A DNA stretch of 64,000 nucleotides. Origin: JBBATK01 sp040398805 (lineage in GTDB: Bacteria > Bacteroidota > Ignavibacteria > Kapaibacteriales > NICIL-2). Every line of letters begins with the position of its first letter. Within the stretch, counting starts at the first letter, position 1. The stretch spans positions 29,664 through 93,663 of the forward strand of contig JBBATK010000010.1 in the NCBI GenBank assembly GCA_040398805.1, in the 5' to 3' direction. Shown here in pieces: positions 18,510 to 26,764 of this stretch. The notes beneath the pieces are model-generated. The model worked only from the letters and a program-made list of their open reading frames with translations, was not told where the DNA came from and ran no database searches. The position numbers and the translations under genes were made by a program.

Positions 18510-18959
18510 GCCCCCCGGGGTCCCGTCCTCCCGGTGCTTTTATCTCTCCTCGTCGTGAAAAGCTCTGACCCGAAAAAAAAATCTCTGCCTCGTGTCCACT
18601 TCCGGGTCCCCCAATCGTTTTGTGTAGAGGGACGAGACAACGTTTCTTCAGAGTGTGGGTCGGTGTTTTATATACAAGAGCGGGTATGGCGATATCGAAC
18701 CACACGAAGAGAGACCGAGTCGATGTTCTTCAGTTCAAACGTTTTCTCTGCAGTCAAGCATTTCTGCGTCTCGTCGGACGGGTTCTTCACGAATGACGGC
18801 ATGCGGTCCGGACTTGACCTTTGAAGAAGCAGAGAAGACGGATGAACGGAGGACATGATCGTTTCCGAAAGTATCCCTTGAGTGAGACGGGGTCCATGAT
18901 CACATAGTGGAGAGAGTGGATCCTGTCTCTTTTTATATCACCACATCAACGAGGATATC
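18510..18959 (+). other. 450-base gene-free region
   Basis: Several short overlapping frames exist on both strands but none has family character. The last 15 bases hold GAGG, the probable ribosome site of the next gene. No clear -33/-7 pair was found. Confidence 0.5.
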
Positions 18960-19475
18960 ATGAAATCTACGATAACGACCATAGTACTGACGGTTGCATT
19001 TCTCGTCATTCCAAGCCGGACGACGGCGAACACCCTGCCGGTGGTTCATGCCCCGACGACCACCGTTAGCGCGCAGGACAGGGTATGGGCGGACTTTTTC
19101 GGCTTAAGCATCGAACTCACTTTCGGCACGAACATACCGTCCTGCCGCTGCTGCTATGGCGGCATTTGCAGCGTAAAGGCGACCATTCCGTTCTTTCTGA
19201 AAAAGGGTCCTCTCAACGATGAATACATCGCTTCCCAGGTGCGCGGCTTCCAAGCAAACGATCAGGCGAGCATAGGACGTACCTCGACCGGAGAGGTGTA
19301 TCTACTGTTCAACAGGGACATCACACGCCCCGAGTTCCTCGGATCCCAACTCACTATCACCGCACCCGTGCACGTCGATCCCGTCCTCGTCAAACAATAC
19401 AACATCCCGCAGATACCGGCCGGTACGTACGACATCACGGACAACGGTTTGTTCAAAATGATACGGATTCAATGA
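18960..19475 (+). CDS. Exported protein of unknown function with a CxCC...C motif
   Basis: A 171-residue protein not recognised. A signal peptide (MKSTITTIVLTVAFLVIPS, cleavage probably near TTANT) is followed by a mature part with a tight cysteine group, CRCCYGGIC, near residue 62. The rest lacks cysteine and looks beta-rich (VYLLFNRDITRPEFLGSQL). The cluster could bind a metal or form disulfides after export. GAGG precedes the ATG by seven bases. One base separates it from the next gene, so it heads a small group of exported proteins. Confidence 0.7.
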   Translation: MKSTITTIVLTVAFLVIPSRTTANTLPVVHAPTTTVSAQDRVWADFFGLSIELTFGTNIPSCRCCYGGICSVKATIPFFLKKGPLNDEYIASQVRGFQANDQASIGRTSTGEVYLLFNRDITRPEFLGSQLTITAPVHVDPVLVKQYNIPQIPAGTYDITDNGLFKMIRIQ

Positions 19476-19476
19476 C

Positions 19477-20115
19477 ATGATGCAGTTGAGAACCATCGCG
19501 CGTCCACGAGTTTTCAGAATCGTCCTCGTCGCAATCATCTGCATCGTTGTGGCCATCATATGGATGATCGGACCATACGTGTGGAACATGGCGGTCGTCA
19601 TGGGAATGAGACCGTGGAACATGCGAACGCATACCCGAGCGGAGATCATCGCACTGGCTGATAGAGAGCCGCTTCGACAGCATGGACAGCTCTACGGAGA
19701 ACATGCTGCCGTCGCAACGATCTTCTCGAAGGGCGGCGGCATCGACGATGGCTCGGAACCGGCCTACCTCGTGTTCGACCGCGATGGTTTTCTCCTGCGT
19801 CAGCATGCGTGTTTCGAATCGATGCCGGGTTTTCTCGACAGCACCAGGAGAGTCCGCGGTTGGTACGAAAAGGACACCATGTTCACCCTTCATGACTGTA
19901 CGCGTGTCCTTCGTTCGCTTGGTTCAATGAAGCCGTTCGAGCTTGATACCGCATCCAAACCCGACTATACCGTCATCCTTGGCTGGAACGACTACTTCCG
20001 CCATGCTGAACGGAAGATCGATTCGTTCCTCGTCGCCATTCGAACCAAGCCGTATACGACTCGCGTCCTCATGGTCAACACGAATGCGAAAGACTCCTCG
20101 TTCATCAAAAAGTGA
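19477..20115 (+). CDS. Single-pass membrane-anchored protein of unknown function
   Basis: A 212-residue protein with one transmembrane helix near the N-terminus (VFRIVLVAIICIVVAIIWMI, residues 12-31) and an extracytoplasmic domain of about 180 residues. The pieces VATIFSKGGGIDD, YLVFDRDGFLLRQHACFES and DYTVILGWNDYFRHAERKIDSF match no family I know. ATG codons occur at 19477 and 19480. It begins one base after the preceding stop, indicating an operon with the Cys-motif protein. Confidence 0.7.
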   Translation: MMQLRTIARPRVFRIVLVAIICIVVAIIWMIGPYVWNMAVVMGMRPWNMRTHTRAEIIALADREPLRQHGQLYGEHAAVATIFSKGGGIDDGSEPAYLVFDRDGFLLRQHACFESMPGFLDSTRRVRGWYEKDTMFTLHDCTRVLRSLGSMKPFELDTASKPDYTVILGWNDYFRHAERKIDSFLVAIRTKPYTTRVLMVNTNAKDSSFIKK

Positions 20116-20300
20116 TCACTGCCGGTACGGGTGACTGCGGGAATCGTGATCCCGTAGGACCGGATCGAAAGGCCACACGAGGATATTCGTCTTCTACGGT
20201 ATGCACATGACTTCTTCCTACCCTCGACAGCACCGGTAGCCGTTCTTCGGAGCATCCTTTATCATTCACCATTCTTGTTTGTATCACCACTCCCCCGTGT

Positions 20301-20876
20301 ATGAGTATCTCCCTTTCACGCCTCACCGGCACTCTTCTCTGCGGAACGGCTCTCGCATGCATTGCGATTCCTCTTTCACCCCACTTCGTCCGCGTCCTCT
20401 CACCGGAGCATCGAATGGTCGTGGAGACAGGACCGCACGAGAGGAACAGGAGGAAGCTCACCACGATCACCCCGGCGGAACTACGACGACTCGTCGAGAG
20501 AATCAAGAAAGACACCGTCATCATTCACTTCTGGAACACATGGCGAAGTGACGGCACACGATACGTGCGGGTGTTGAGGGAGTATTCCTCGCGCACGCAT
20601 CCGAAGACGGCGGTGGTGCACGTATGCACCGACATGACAGGCATACAACAACAGAAGGCCTCCCGATTGGTCGCCGAACGACTTGACATCCCTGGTCCGT
20701 TACTCGGCGTGCGGTCCAGCGCCAGCATCTTCGATCTTCACAACATCGAGGCTACGACGCATTTTCATCGAAGCTTGACCGGCAGAGTACCCGATACTGT
20801 CTCGCCATCCGTGCTTGCACTGAACAAGGATGGGATACCCATCGATCTTGATGCCGTAGCAGGTAGGTCACGATAG
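20301..20876 (+). CDS. Thioredoxin-fold (TlpA-like) exported protein lacking the CXXC motif
   Basis: A 191-residue protein with an N-terminal signal or anchor (SRLTGTLLCGTALACIAIP). Residues from about 70 follow a TlpA/thioredoxin pattern: beta strand TVIIHFWNTW, then RSDG exactly where WCxxC would sit, helix TRYVRVLREY, strand TAVVHVCTDM, and a late DTVSPSVLALNKDG that matches the cis-Pro strand and DG turn of TlpA proteins. Both active-site cysteines are absent, so classical thiol-disulfide exchange is unlikely. A scaffold, chaperone or binding role is possible. No ribosome site precedes the ATG. The family call rests on pattern reading only. Confidence 0.65.
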   Translation: MSISLSRLTGTLLCGTALACIAIPLSPHFVRVLSPEHRMVVETGPHERNRRKLTTITPAELRRLVERIKKDTVIIHFWNTWRSDGTRYVRVLREYSSRTHPKTAVVHVCTDMTGIQQQKASRLVAERLDIPGPLLGVRSSASIFDLHNIEATTHFHRSLTGRVPDTVSPSVLALNKDGIPIDLDAVAGRSR

Positions 20877-21154
20877 CCCGATAGCTTCAAGGCAGAGTAC
20901 CGGTCGGACAGATACCATCTCCGATCCCCACCGGGCCTTGGGCTTCCCGATGCCAAGGACTGCACAACGTGCGAAGAGAAGGAATGAGCCCCGCGTCCCC
21001 CATGCGTCATTGGAGTGAGTTCAATCTCCACGGAGGACGCACGATACGGTCGTGGAACATGTACGCGATACGTATCTCCCGGCCTCATCCTTCTCTTTCG
21101 TGCGTGTATCGCCGAACAGATTCGTCTCAGACTCATCCTCTTCATCACCACGTC

Positions 21155-22063
21155 ATGAATCATGATTCCCACTGTCTATTATCTCTGGTATGTGCGTTCG
21201 CATTCAATACCTCGCTCCTTTGTGGAGGAAACAGCGATTCGAGCGGAAGACGTCAGCAAACCGACTCCGCCTCGCGCACGGAAAGCATGTCCGTTGCCTT
21301 CAGTCTCTCTCACCAGCAAGCGTACGACTGGCAACTCGGCGAGGTCTTTCATGTCGATAGCCGCTGCACAGCTCGGTACCGCTCCGTGTGGACCCGAACT
21401 TCCATGCAAGTTTCCGCGGAAATACGAGGTCACTTTGCAACACTCTATACATCCCATGTACCCGGCATCGTCGGACCCATCATCCGTTGTACGGACGGCG
21501 AAATCACGAGTCAGGTGAAATCCGTGTTCCATCAGGGGTGGATCATCGATCCCTATATCCGCACGACCGTCACCACACCCGTCACGGAGATCTTTCCGGC
21601 ACCGATGCAAAGCATGCAAAGGAGCGCTGCATGGTGGGATCCGGTTCAGAGCGACCAATCCTGTGGTTTTCACTATCGCCTCTTTCCCGCCTCCGTCCAT
21701 TCGATGACCGTCCTGTTCGGAACCAACTACCGACAGATCCGCGCGCGACATCACACGCGCATCACGGACGATCCCTTGACCATCCATGCCATCGAATCCT
21801 ACCGCACCTCCCTAGGCATCGAGTGCCTCATGCAGTCCGATTTCCTGCTCGACTCCTCGGTCCGGATCTCCAACCTGTGTCAAACGCGCGCCACCGGCCT
21901 TCGTGCGAGTTCCGTCCAGTGCTCGCTCGACAATGAGATACGCGTGAAGTTCTGGCGATACTTCGGACTCTCTCTTTGCACCAACCTTCGGTACGATAGG
22001 TCACTGAGCAGAAAACTCATCTACAAACATGTCGCGCAAATCGGCCTTGTCTGGGAACACTGA
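21155..22063 (+). CDS. Probable outer-membrane protein, DUF3078-like
   Basis: A 302-residue protein. An N-terminal signal (CLLSLVCAFAFNTSLLCGG, possibly a lipobox at LLCG) precedes a domain with many alternating strands. QGWIIDPYIRTT and the C-terminal run DSSVRISNLCQTRA, SLDNEIRVKFWRYFGLSLCTNLRYD resemble DUF3078 beta-barrel proteins of Bacteroidota, which end with strands comparing a system to a reference state. The frame is open to 20969, but the ATG at 21155 begins the signal. It has six to seven mature cysteines, more than usual for a barrel protein. Last gene of the small exported-protein cluster. Confidence 0.6.
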   Translation: MNHDSHCLLSLVCAFAFNTSLLCGGNSDSSGRRQQTDSASRTESMSVAFSLSHQQAYDWQLGEVFHVDSRCTARYRSVWTRTSMQVSAEIRGHFATLYTSHVPGIVGPIIRCTDGEITSQVKSVFHQGWIIDPYIRTTVTTPVTEIFPAPMQSMQRSAAWWDPVQSDQSCGFHYRLFPASVHSMTVLFGTNYRQIRARHHTRITDDPLTIHAIESYRTSLGIECLMQSDFLLDSSVRISNLCQTRATGLRASSVQCSLDNEIRVKFWRYFGLSLCTNLRYDRSLSRKLIYKHVAQIGLVWEH

Positions 22064-22664
22064 ACTCAGTGCACGGAGAAGATCTGCCATCCAACATCGC
22101 AATCCGTGCGCGCGATGTCTCGTCATGAATAGAGTTTTCCACATAGTTCCGACTCGGACGACCTTATTAATTGTAGAGTTTATTTTATTGACTATCAACG
22201 CTTTAACATTCCACCAGGTCAAGCGAGACAGTAGATCCTAGCTGTGTTTTCCACAACAGAGGTACCCATACGATCAACCATTCACCATGGACTCCTTGAC
22301 GTCGTTGACAGGGATGTCACGTTCACTCAGCCGCACGGAAAACAACCGTGCACGACCGGAGCTCACGCTCCGTCCCACCACCATATCACCTCCGGAAACG
22401 GTCGCATCGAGAGACACATCCAAGGGATTGCAGCGGTCATGACACCCTCGACGATCGCCACGGAACACCCGTCGAACCTTTCCGCGAGTGTCCACGCGGG
22501 ACATCATTCACTCCCACCCGGATTGTTACCAAATCCACACATGCGTGTTCATTGCCACCCATCCTCACTTCAGTAACTTTGTACACTCTCTTTCGGGTAC
22601 CTACACCCGACTTTCGTTTGGACGTAACGAACACGTAGTATCATTCATACATTCTCCATTCATT
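22064..22664 (+). other. 600-base intergenic region with an AT-rich block and DnaA-box-like 9-mers
   Basis: No gene is supported. The AT-rich block (about 22159-22212) contrasts with the GC-rich surroundings. It is flanked by two identical TTTTCCACA 9-mers at 22135-22143 and 22247-22255 in the same orientation. The distal part holds the promoter of the five-Ig gene. Confidence 0.55.
22552..22581 (+). promoter_or_regulatory. Bacteroidota-type promoter of the five-Ig surface gene
   Basis: TTG at 22552-22554, a 19-base spacer and TAACTTTG at 22574-22581 match the TTG/TAnnTTTG consensus of Bacteroidota primary sigma factors. The predicted start near 22588 gives a leader of about 75 bases before the ATG at 22665. 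Confidence 0.65.
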
Positions 22665-25600
22665 ATGAGAAAACTTCTTCTCTGTGTCGGTCTATTGTTG
22701 CTGCAGGTTGCTTCGGTAATCGCGCAAACCAATCCGACCCCTTTCGATCTGGGTACGGGCACGTATTCATTCACCCAGTGGGATGCGACAAATCCTGCGC
22801 GGACCTATCCGCCGAACATGCGTCTGCATACCTTCTCGACGACGAGTTCGTTGACGGCCGTGGAGCCGCTGCGTCTGGACTATGAAATGAATGCGGATTG
22901 GGACACCACATATAGCCTCATCAGTGGTGCCCGCTTCAACGGCTTGGGCGCCGACGGCATGTCGTTCCTGAACACCTCGAGTTCCGCATACTCGCCGTTC
23001 CGCTTCTTCGGTGCGATGGTTCTCGGCCTGAATACGACCAACAGGCAGAACATCCGTGTCACCTGGACGGGCGGTACGGTTGTCTCGCAGACACGTCTTT
23101 ATGCGATCGTCCTCCAATATCGCGTCGGTACATCAGGCGCATGGTCCACAGCAATCAACAACGCGACCGATACGGTTCAATACAAGTCGAGCACAACGGG
23201 TAATGCCCAAGCGATGCCCTCGTTCACCTTGCCCGCCATCTGCGAGAATCAACCGAACGTGCAAGTTCGTTGGAGAATGTACCAGTGGAGTTCTGCATCG
23301 TCGGGCAGCCGTCCGCAGCTTCGGGTCGACGAGATTTCCGTTCAAAGCGATGCGAGCACCGGCACCCCCACGAAGCTGGCAGTGGTCGGCATCAACCCGG
23401 CCGTACCGTCAACATTGACTCCGTTCAGCGTAACCGTCCAGTCAAGAAATGCGGACGACCAGGCAAGAAACGTCCTTACAAGTACGGACGTCGCGCTAAG
23501 CGTATTCACGGGTAGCGGAGTGCTCAGCGGCACAGTAACCGGAACCATTCCTGCCGGAAGCAACACGCTCGTTCTCAACAATGTCATGTATAATGTCGCA
23601 GAGCAAGGCGTGGTCCTGCAGGTCTCCCGCACAGCCGGAGACGCGCTTTCAAGCGCGCTCACATCTCCGTTCACCGTCGTTCCGCGAGCAACACAACTGA
23701 CCATGACTTCGGTGCCCGCGAACGCGTTCGTCGGCATCGCCCTTCCAACGGTTTCCATTACGGCGCGTCGCGCAGACAACTCTGTCGACCTCAACTATCC
23801 CGGTCCGATCACCATTTCCAAGGCAAGCGGTCCCGGTAATGTCACGGGTACGCTGACCGTCACGCCCGTCAACGGTGTCGCCAATTTCACGGGTCTCGGC
23901 TTCGACGCTCCCGGCACCTACGTGCTCACGGCGAGCGGTGCGAACGTAACGAGCGCCACCAGCACAGCCATCGTCGTCGTCGGACAACCTTCTCTTGCGG
24001 AGCTTGTCATGCCGCAGTTCATGGCGGCCCGCAGTATCACGTTGCCCACGTTCGCCCTTATCCGCATAGACAACCTCCAACCGAATTCGGCGTACCGATA
24101 TTATACGGCGGCGGCCGAAATCAACAACTTGGTGGGTTTCGCCGCTGGAACGAATATTCACCTGAATACGAACGCATCGACGTTCTCGTACGTACCGAAC
24201 AGCTTCAGCGACTTCGGCACGCCGGGTCGATACTCGGAATTCACGACGGGTGCCAACGAAACATCGAAGGTCCTGTGGGTGAACCTCGTTCCCTCCAGCA
24301 ACTCGCGTTTCACCGCCGGTAACAATATGTTCTGGTACTTCTCGCTGCGCGATACGACACGGAGCATCGAAACGCGCTTCGTGACGCAAGGAACGACAAG
24401 AACCATCAACATCTCCACGGCAGCCACCGACGCATCGGGTATCGTCGACACCGCCAGCACCTGCGATCCCAAGACCGTCATCTGTCTGTACGATAACACG
24501 ACGGGTACTACTCAACCGCTCGCCACTGCCCTCGTGCAAGACGAAGGCACGGTCGTAACGAACGCACCGGCCTTTTACTCGGGTGTCGAGACGCGTCGCA
24601 CCGCATGGGCCACGCTCATCCCGAACAATCTTCCGAACGGCATCCGCCGTGTCGAGCAGCGGTCCCTTACCACCGGACAGATCCTGAAGGTATGGGTGGA
24701 CGGTGACGGCGTATGGCCGCCGTCGAACACCGTGAACCCGTCCGGCGGAAACAACGCCGTCATGTTCGCGACTCCTCAAGTGAACTTCCCTACAAGCCTC
24801 ACGGGCAAGAGTTTCTGCAGTAATCAACCGGCGGTCATCACATGGAACGCGCGCGGAATCTCCACTGTGGATCTTCAGATCACGGCCGACGGAACCACGT
24901 ACACGACCATTGCGAGCGGAATCAACGCGTTGCTTGGTACGTTCACATGGACCATCCCGAGTCAGTTCGCCGGCGGTAACAACCTTCGCCTGCGAATCGT
25001 CGACACCGATCGTCCGACGACTGTCTCGGACATCTCCGGCTTCATCAATGTCAATACGCCTGCCGTGATTACTCTGCAGCCCGAGAACAAGGAGGCATGT
25101 CTGGGCGGTACGGTCACCCTGAGTGTTCGCGCCAGCGGAACGGCTCTCACGTATCAGTGGGAAAAAGATGGCGTACTCATGGCTGGTAGAAACAGCGCAA
25201 CACTCGAAATCCCTACGGTGACCAATGGCACAAGCGGACTCTACCGTTGCATCATCAACGGTGGTTCCGGTTGCCCCGGCGCTACGTCAGGATACGCGTT
25301 CATCTCCATCATCCCCGAACTCCAAGTGGTATCGCAACCGCAAAGCACCTCGGCCGCCGTCGGCGGTACCGCCGTCCTTCGCGTGGAAGCGAATCTGCAA
25401 AGCGGACTTCTCTACCAATGGTACCGTGGAACAACGTTGCTGAGCGATAACGCCCGCATCACGGGTACCCGCTCCTCGTCTCTCACTCTGCGTAACATGA
25501 TCGCCGCCGATTTCGGTAACGACTACCAATGCCGCATTGTCTCCAATTGCGGTTCGATCCTGTCGGAAAAGGCGAGTATCTCATCGGCCAGCATTACGAT

Positions 25601-26666
25601 AACGACCCAGCCGGAGTCGGTCGATGCCTGCTCCGACAACGACGCATCCTTCACCGCAGCAGCCACGGCATCGGGACCGAATGTGACGGTTTCCTATCAA
25701 TGGTTGAAGAACAACACACCCATCAGCAACGGAGCCAAGTATAGTGGCGCTACGACGGCCGTCCTCACCGTCAAGAGTCTCGTCGCTGCGGATGCAGGAC
25801 AATACTCCTGTAAGGTGACGGCGTCCAACGGCGCCGTAGGATTCACCTCACCCGCCGAATTGCGTGTCTCCACGGGTCCGAAGATCCTCGCACAAACGGG
25901 CACCATCAGTGCCTGCGACGGCGATACCACCCGCCTGTCGGTGACGACCATGGACACCACGGGCGTCAGCTATCAGTGGTGGTACAAGGGCAGACCGATC
26001 AGCGGTGCCACGTCGTCCACTCTCACCCGCATCGCCTCCGTCACCACCGAAGGTTCGTACTGGTGTGTGGTGTCCACCGCATGCGGAACCGATACGGCCA
26101 AGCAAGGAAACATCGTGCGCGTGGCCGGTACGGTCATCACGACACAGATGCGGAAGGAAACAAAGCTCCTCGAGGGCGGTACCATCGTCCTCACCGTCGA
26201 AGCCACCGGCAAGAACCTTCGCTACTTCTGGTACTTCAACGGCAAGTCCCTGCCGAACGATACGACGGCCACCCTTACCATCCGCAATGCGCAGCTCTCC
26301 AACGCCGGCACCTATGGCTGCCGTATCCTGGGCGACTGCGGTGGGGTGGACGCGGATTCCGGTGTCGTGTCGATCACGAGCGACGTGAACGAACTGGCAG
26401 AATACGGATTCACCATGTTCGCTCCCACGCCGAATCCGGCAAACGATCGTGCGACCGTCTCGTTCGAACTCTCGTCAGCGAGATATGTCTCCCTGAGCAT
26501 CGTCGACGTTCTCGGTCGTGAGGTCCTCGCACCCGTCAACGGTGTGTTGGAAAGCGGCAGTCACTCCGTCGGCATCGATTGTTCATCTCTTGTCGGCGGA
26601 TCGTATGTGGTCCGTCTGCAAAGCGCGCAATCGGTCATCACGAGGCGTCTCGTCATCGTCAAGTAA
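22665..26666 (+). CDS. Giant T9SS surface protein with five Ig-like domains
   Basis: A 1333-residue exported protein. A signal peptide (MRKLLLCVGLLLLQVASVIAQ) starts at the ATG at 22665; the frame is open further upstream but has no signal there. Residues 22-230 form a beta-rich domain; two Ig/invasin-like modules follow (VVGINPAVPSTLTPFSV; TMTSVPANAFVGIALPTVSI). From about 800 there are five Ig domains, each with a YQW-type Trp and a Y-x-C (VRASGTALTYQWEKDGV, LLYQWYRGTTL, VSYQWLKNN, SYQWWYKG, YFWYFNGK). The last 90 residues are a T9SS type A sorting domain (PTPNPANDRATVSFEL, GGSYVVRLQS). It is probably an adhesin; the ligand is unknown. Confidence 0.88.
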   Translation: MRKLLLCVGLLLLQVASVIAQTNPTPFDLGTGTYSFTQWDATNPARTYPPNMRLHTFSTTSSLTAVEPLRLDYEMNADWDTTYSLISGARFNGLGADGMSFLNTSSSAYSPFRFFGAMVLGLNTTNRQNIRVTWTGGTVVSQTRLYAIVLQYRVGTSGAWSTAINNATDTVQYKSSTTGNAQAMPSFTLPAICENQPNVQVRWRMYQWSSASSGSRPQLRVDEISVQSDASTGTPTKLAVVGINPAVPSTLTPFSVTVQSRNADDQARNVLTSTDVALSVFTGSGVLSGTVTGTIPAGSNTLVLNNVMYNVAEQGVVLQVSRTAGDALSSALTSPFTVVPRATQLTMTSVPANAFVGIALPTVSITARRADNSVDLNYPGPITISKASGPGNVTGTLTVTPVNGVANFTGLGFDAPGTYVLTASGANVTSATSTAIVVVGQPSLAELVMPQFMAARSITLPTFALIRIDNLQPNSAYRYYTAAAEINNLVGFAAGTNIHLNTNASTFSYVPNSFSDFGTPGRYSEFTTGANETSKVLWVNLVPSSNSRFTAGNNMFWYFSLRDTTRSIETRFVTQGTTRTINISTAATDASGIVDTASTCDPKTVICLYDNTTGTTQPLATALVQDEGTVVTNAPAFYSGVETRRTAWATLIPNNLPNGIRRVEQRSLTTGQILKVWVDGDGVWPPSNTVNPSGGNNAVMFATPQVNFPTSLTGKSFCSNQPAVITWNARGISTVDLQITADGTTYTTIASGINALLGTFTWTIPSQFAGGNNLRLRIVDTDRPTTVSDISGFINVNTPAVITLQPENKEACLGGTVTLSVRASGTALTYQWEKDGVLMAGRNSATLEIPTVTNGTSGLYRCIINGGSGCPGATSGYAFISIIPELQVVSQPQSTSAAVGGTAVLRVEANLQSGLLYQWYRGTTLLSDNARITGTRSSSLTLRNMIAADFGNDYQCRIVSNCGSILSEKASISSASITITTQPESVDACSDNDASFTAAATASGPNVTVSYQWLKNNTPISNGAKYSGATTAVLTVKSLVAADAGQYSCKVTASNGAVGFTSPAELRVSTGPKILAQTGTISACDGDTTRLSVTTMDTTGVSYQWWYKGRPISGATSSTLTRIASVTTEGSYWCVVSTACGTDTAKQGNIVRVAGTVITTQMRKETKLLEGGTIVLTVEATGKNLRYFWYFNGKSLPNDTTATLTIRNAQLSNAGTYGCRILGDCGGVDADSGVVSITSDVNELAEYGFTMFAPTPNPANDRATVSFELSSARYVSLSIVDVLGREVLAPVNGVLESGSHSVGIDCSSLVGGSYVVRLQSAQSVITRRLVIVK

Positions 26667-26711
26667 ACGATGCCCGACAGGTCGGTCGCCTTCACAGAGG
26701 TTTTTTCATTT

Positions 26712-26752
26712 CATGGCAGAGCGGCCCTTCGGGCGCTCTGCCATGTTTGTCT
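26712..26752 (+). terminator. Intrinsic terminator after the five-Ig gene
   Basis: A perfect 12-pair stem CATGGCAGAGCG/CGCTCTGCCATG (26712-26723 with 26734-26745) encloses an inner CCC-TTC-GGG hairpin. It is followed by a broken T-run, TTTGTCTT. It lies only 12 bases before the next ATG, so its efficiency would affect how far transcription reads into the downstream surface gene. Confidence 0.75.
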
Positions 26753-26764
26753 TAAGTTGTCCGT

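Noticed and set aside
22058..22071. CACTGA-AC-TCAGTG palindrome at the end of the DUF3078-like gene
   Set aside because: Too short and without a T-run to be called a terminator.
22244..22576. 110-codon GTG-start frame in the intergenic region
   Set aside because: No ribosome site, low-complexity His/Ser/Pro content, and it overlaps the promoter of the next gene.
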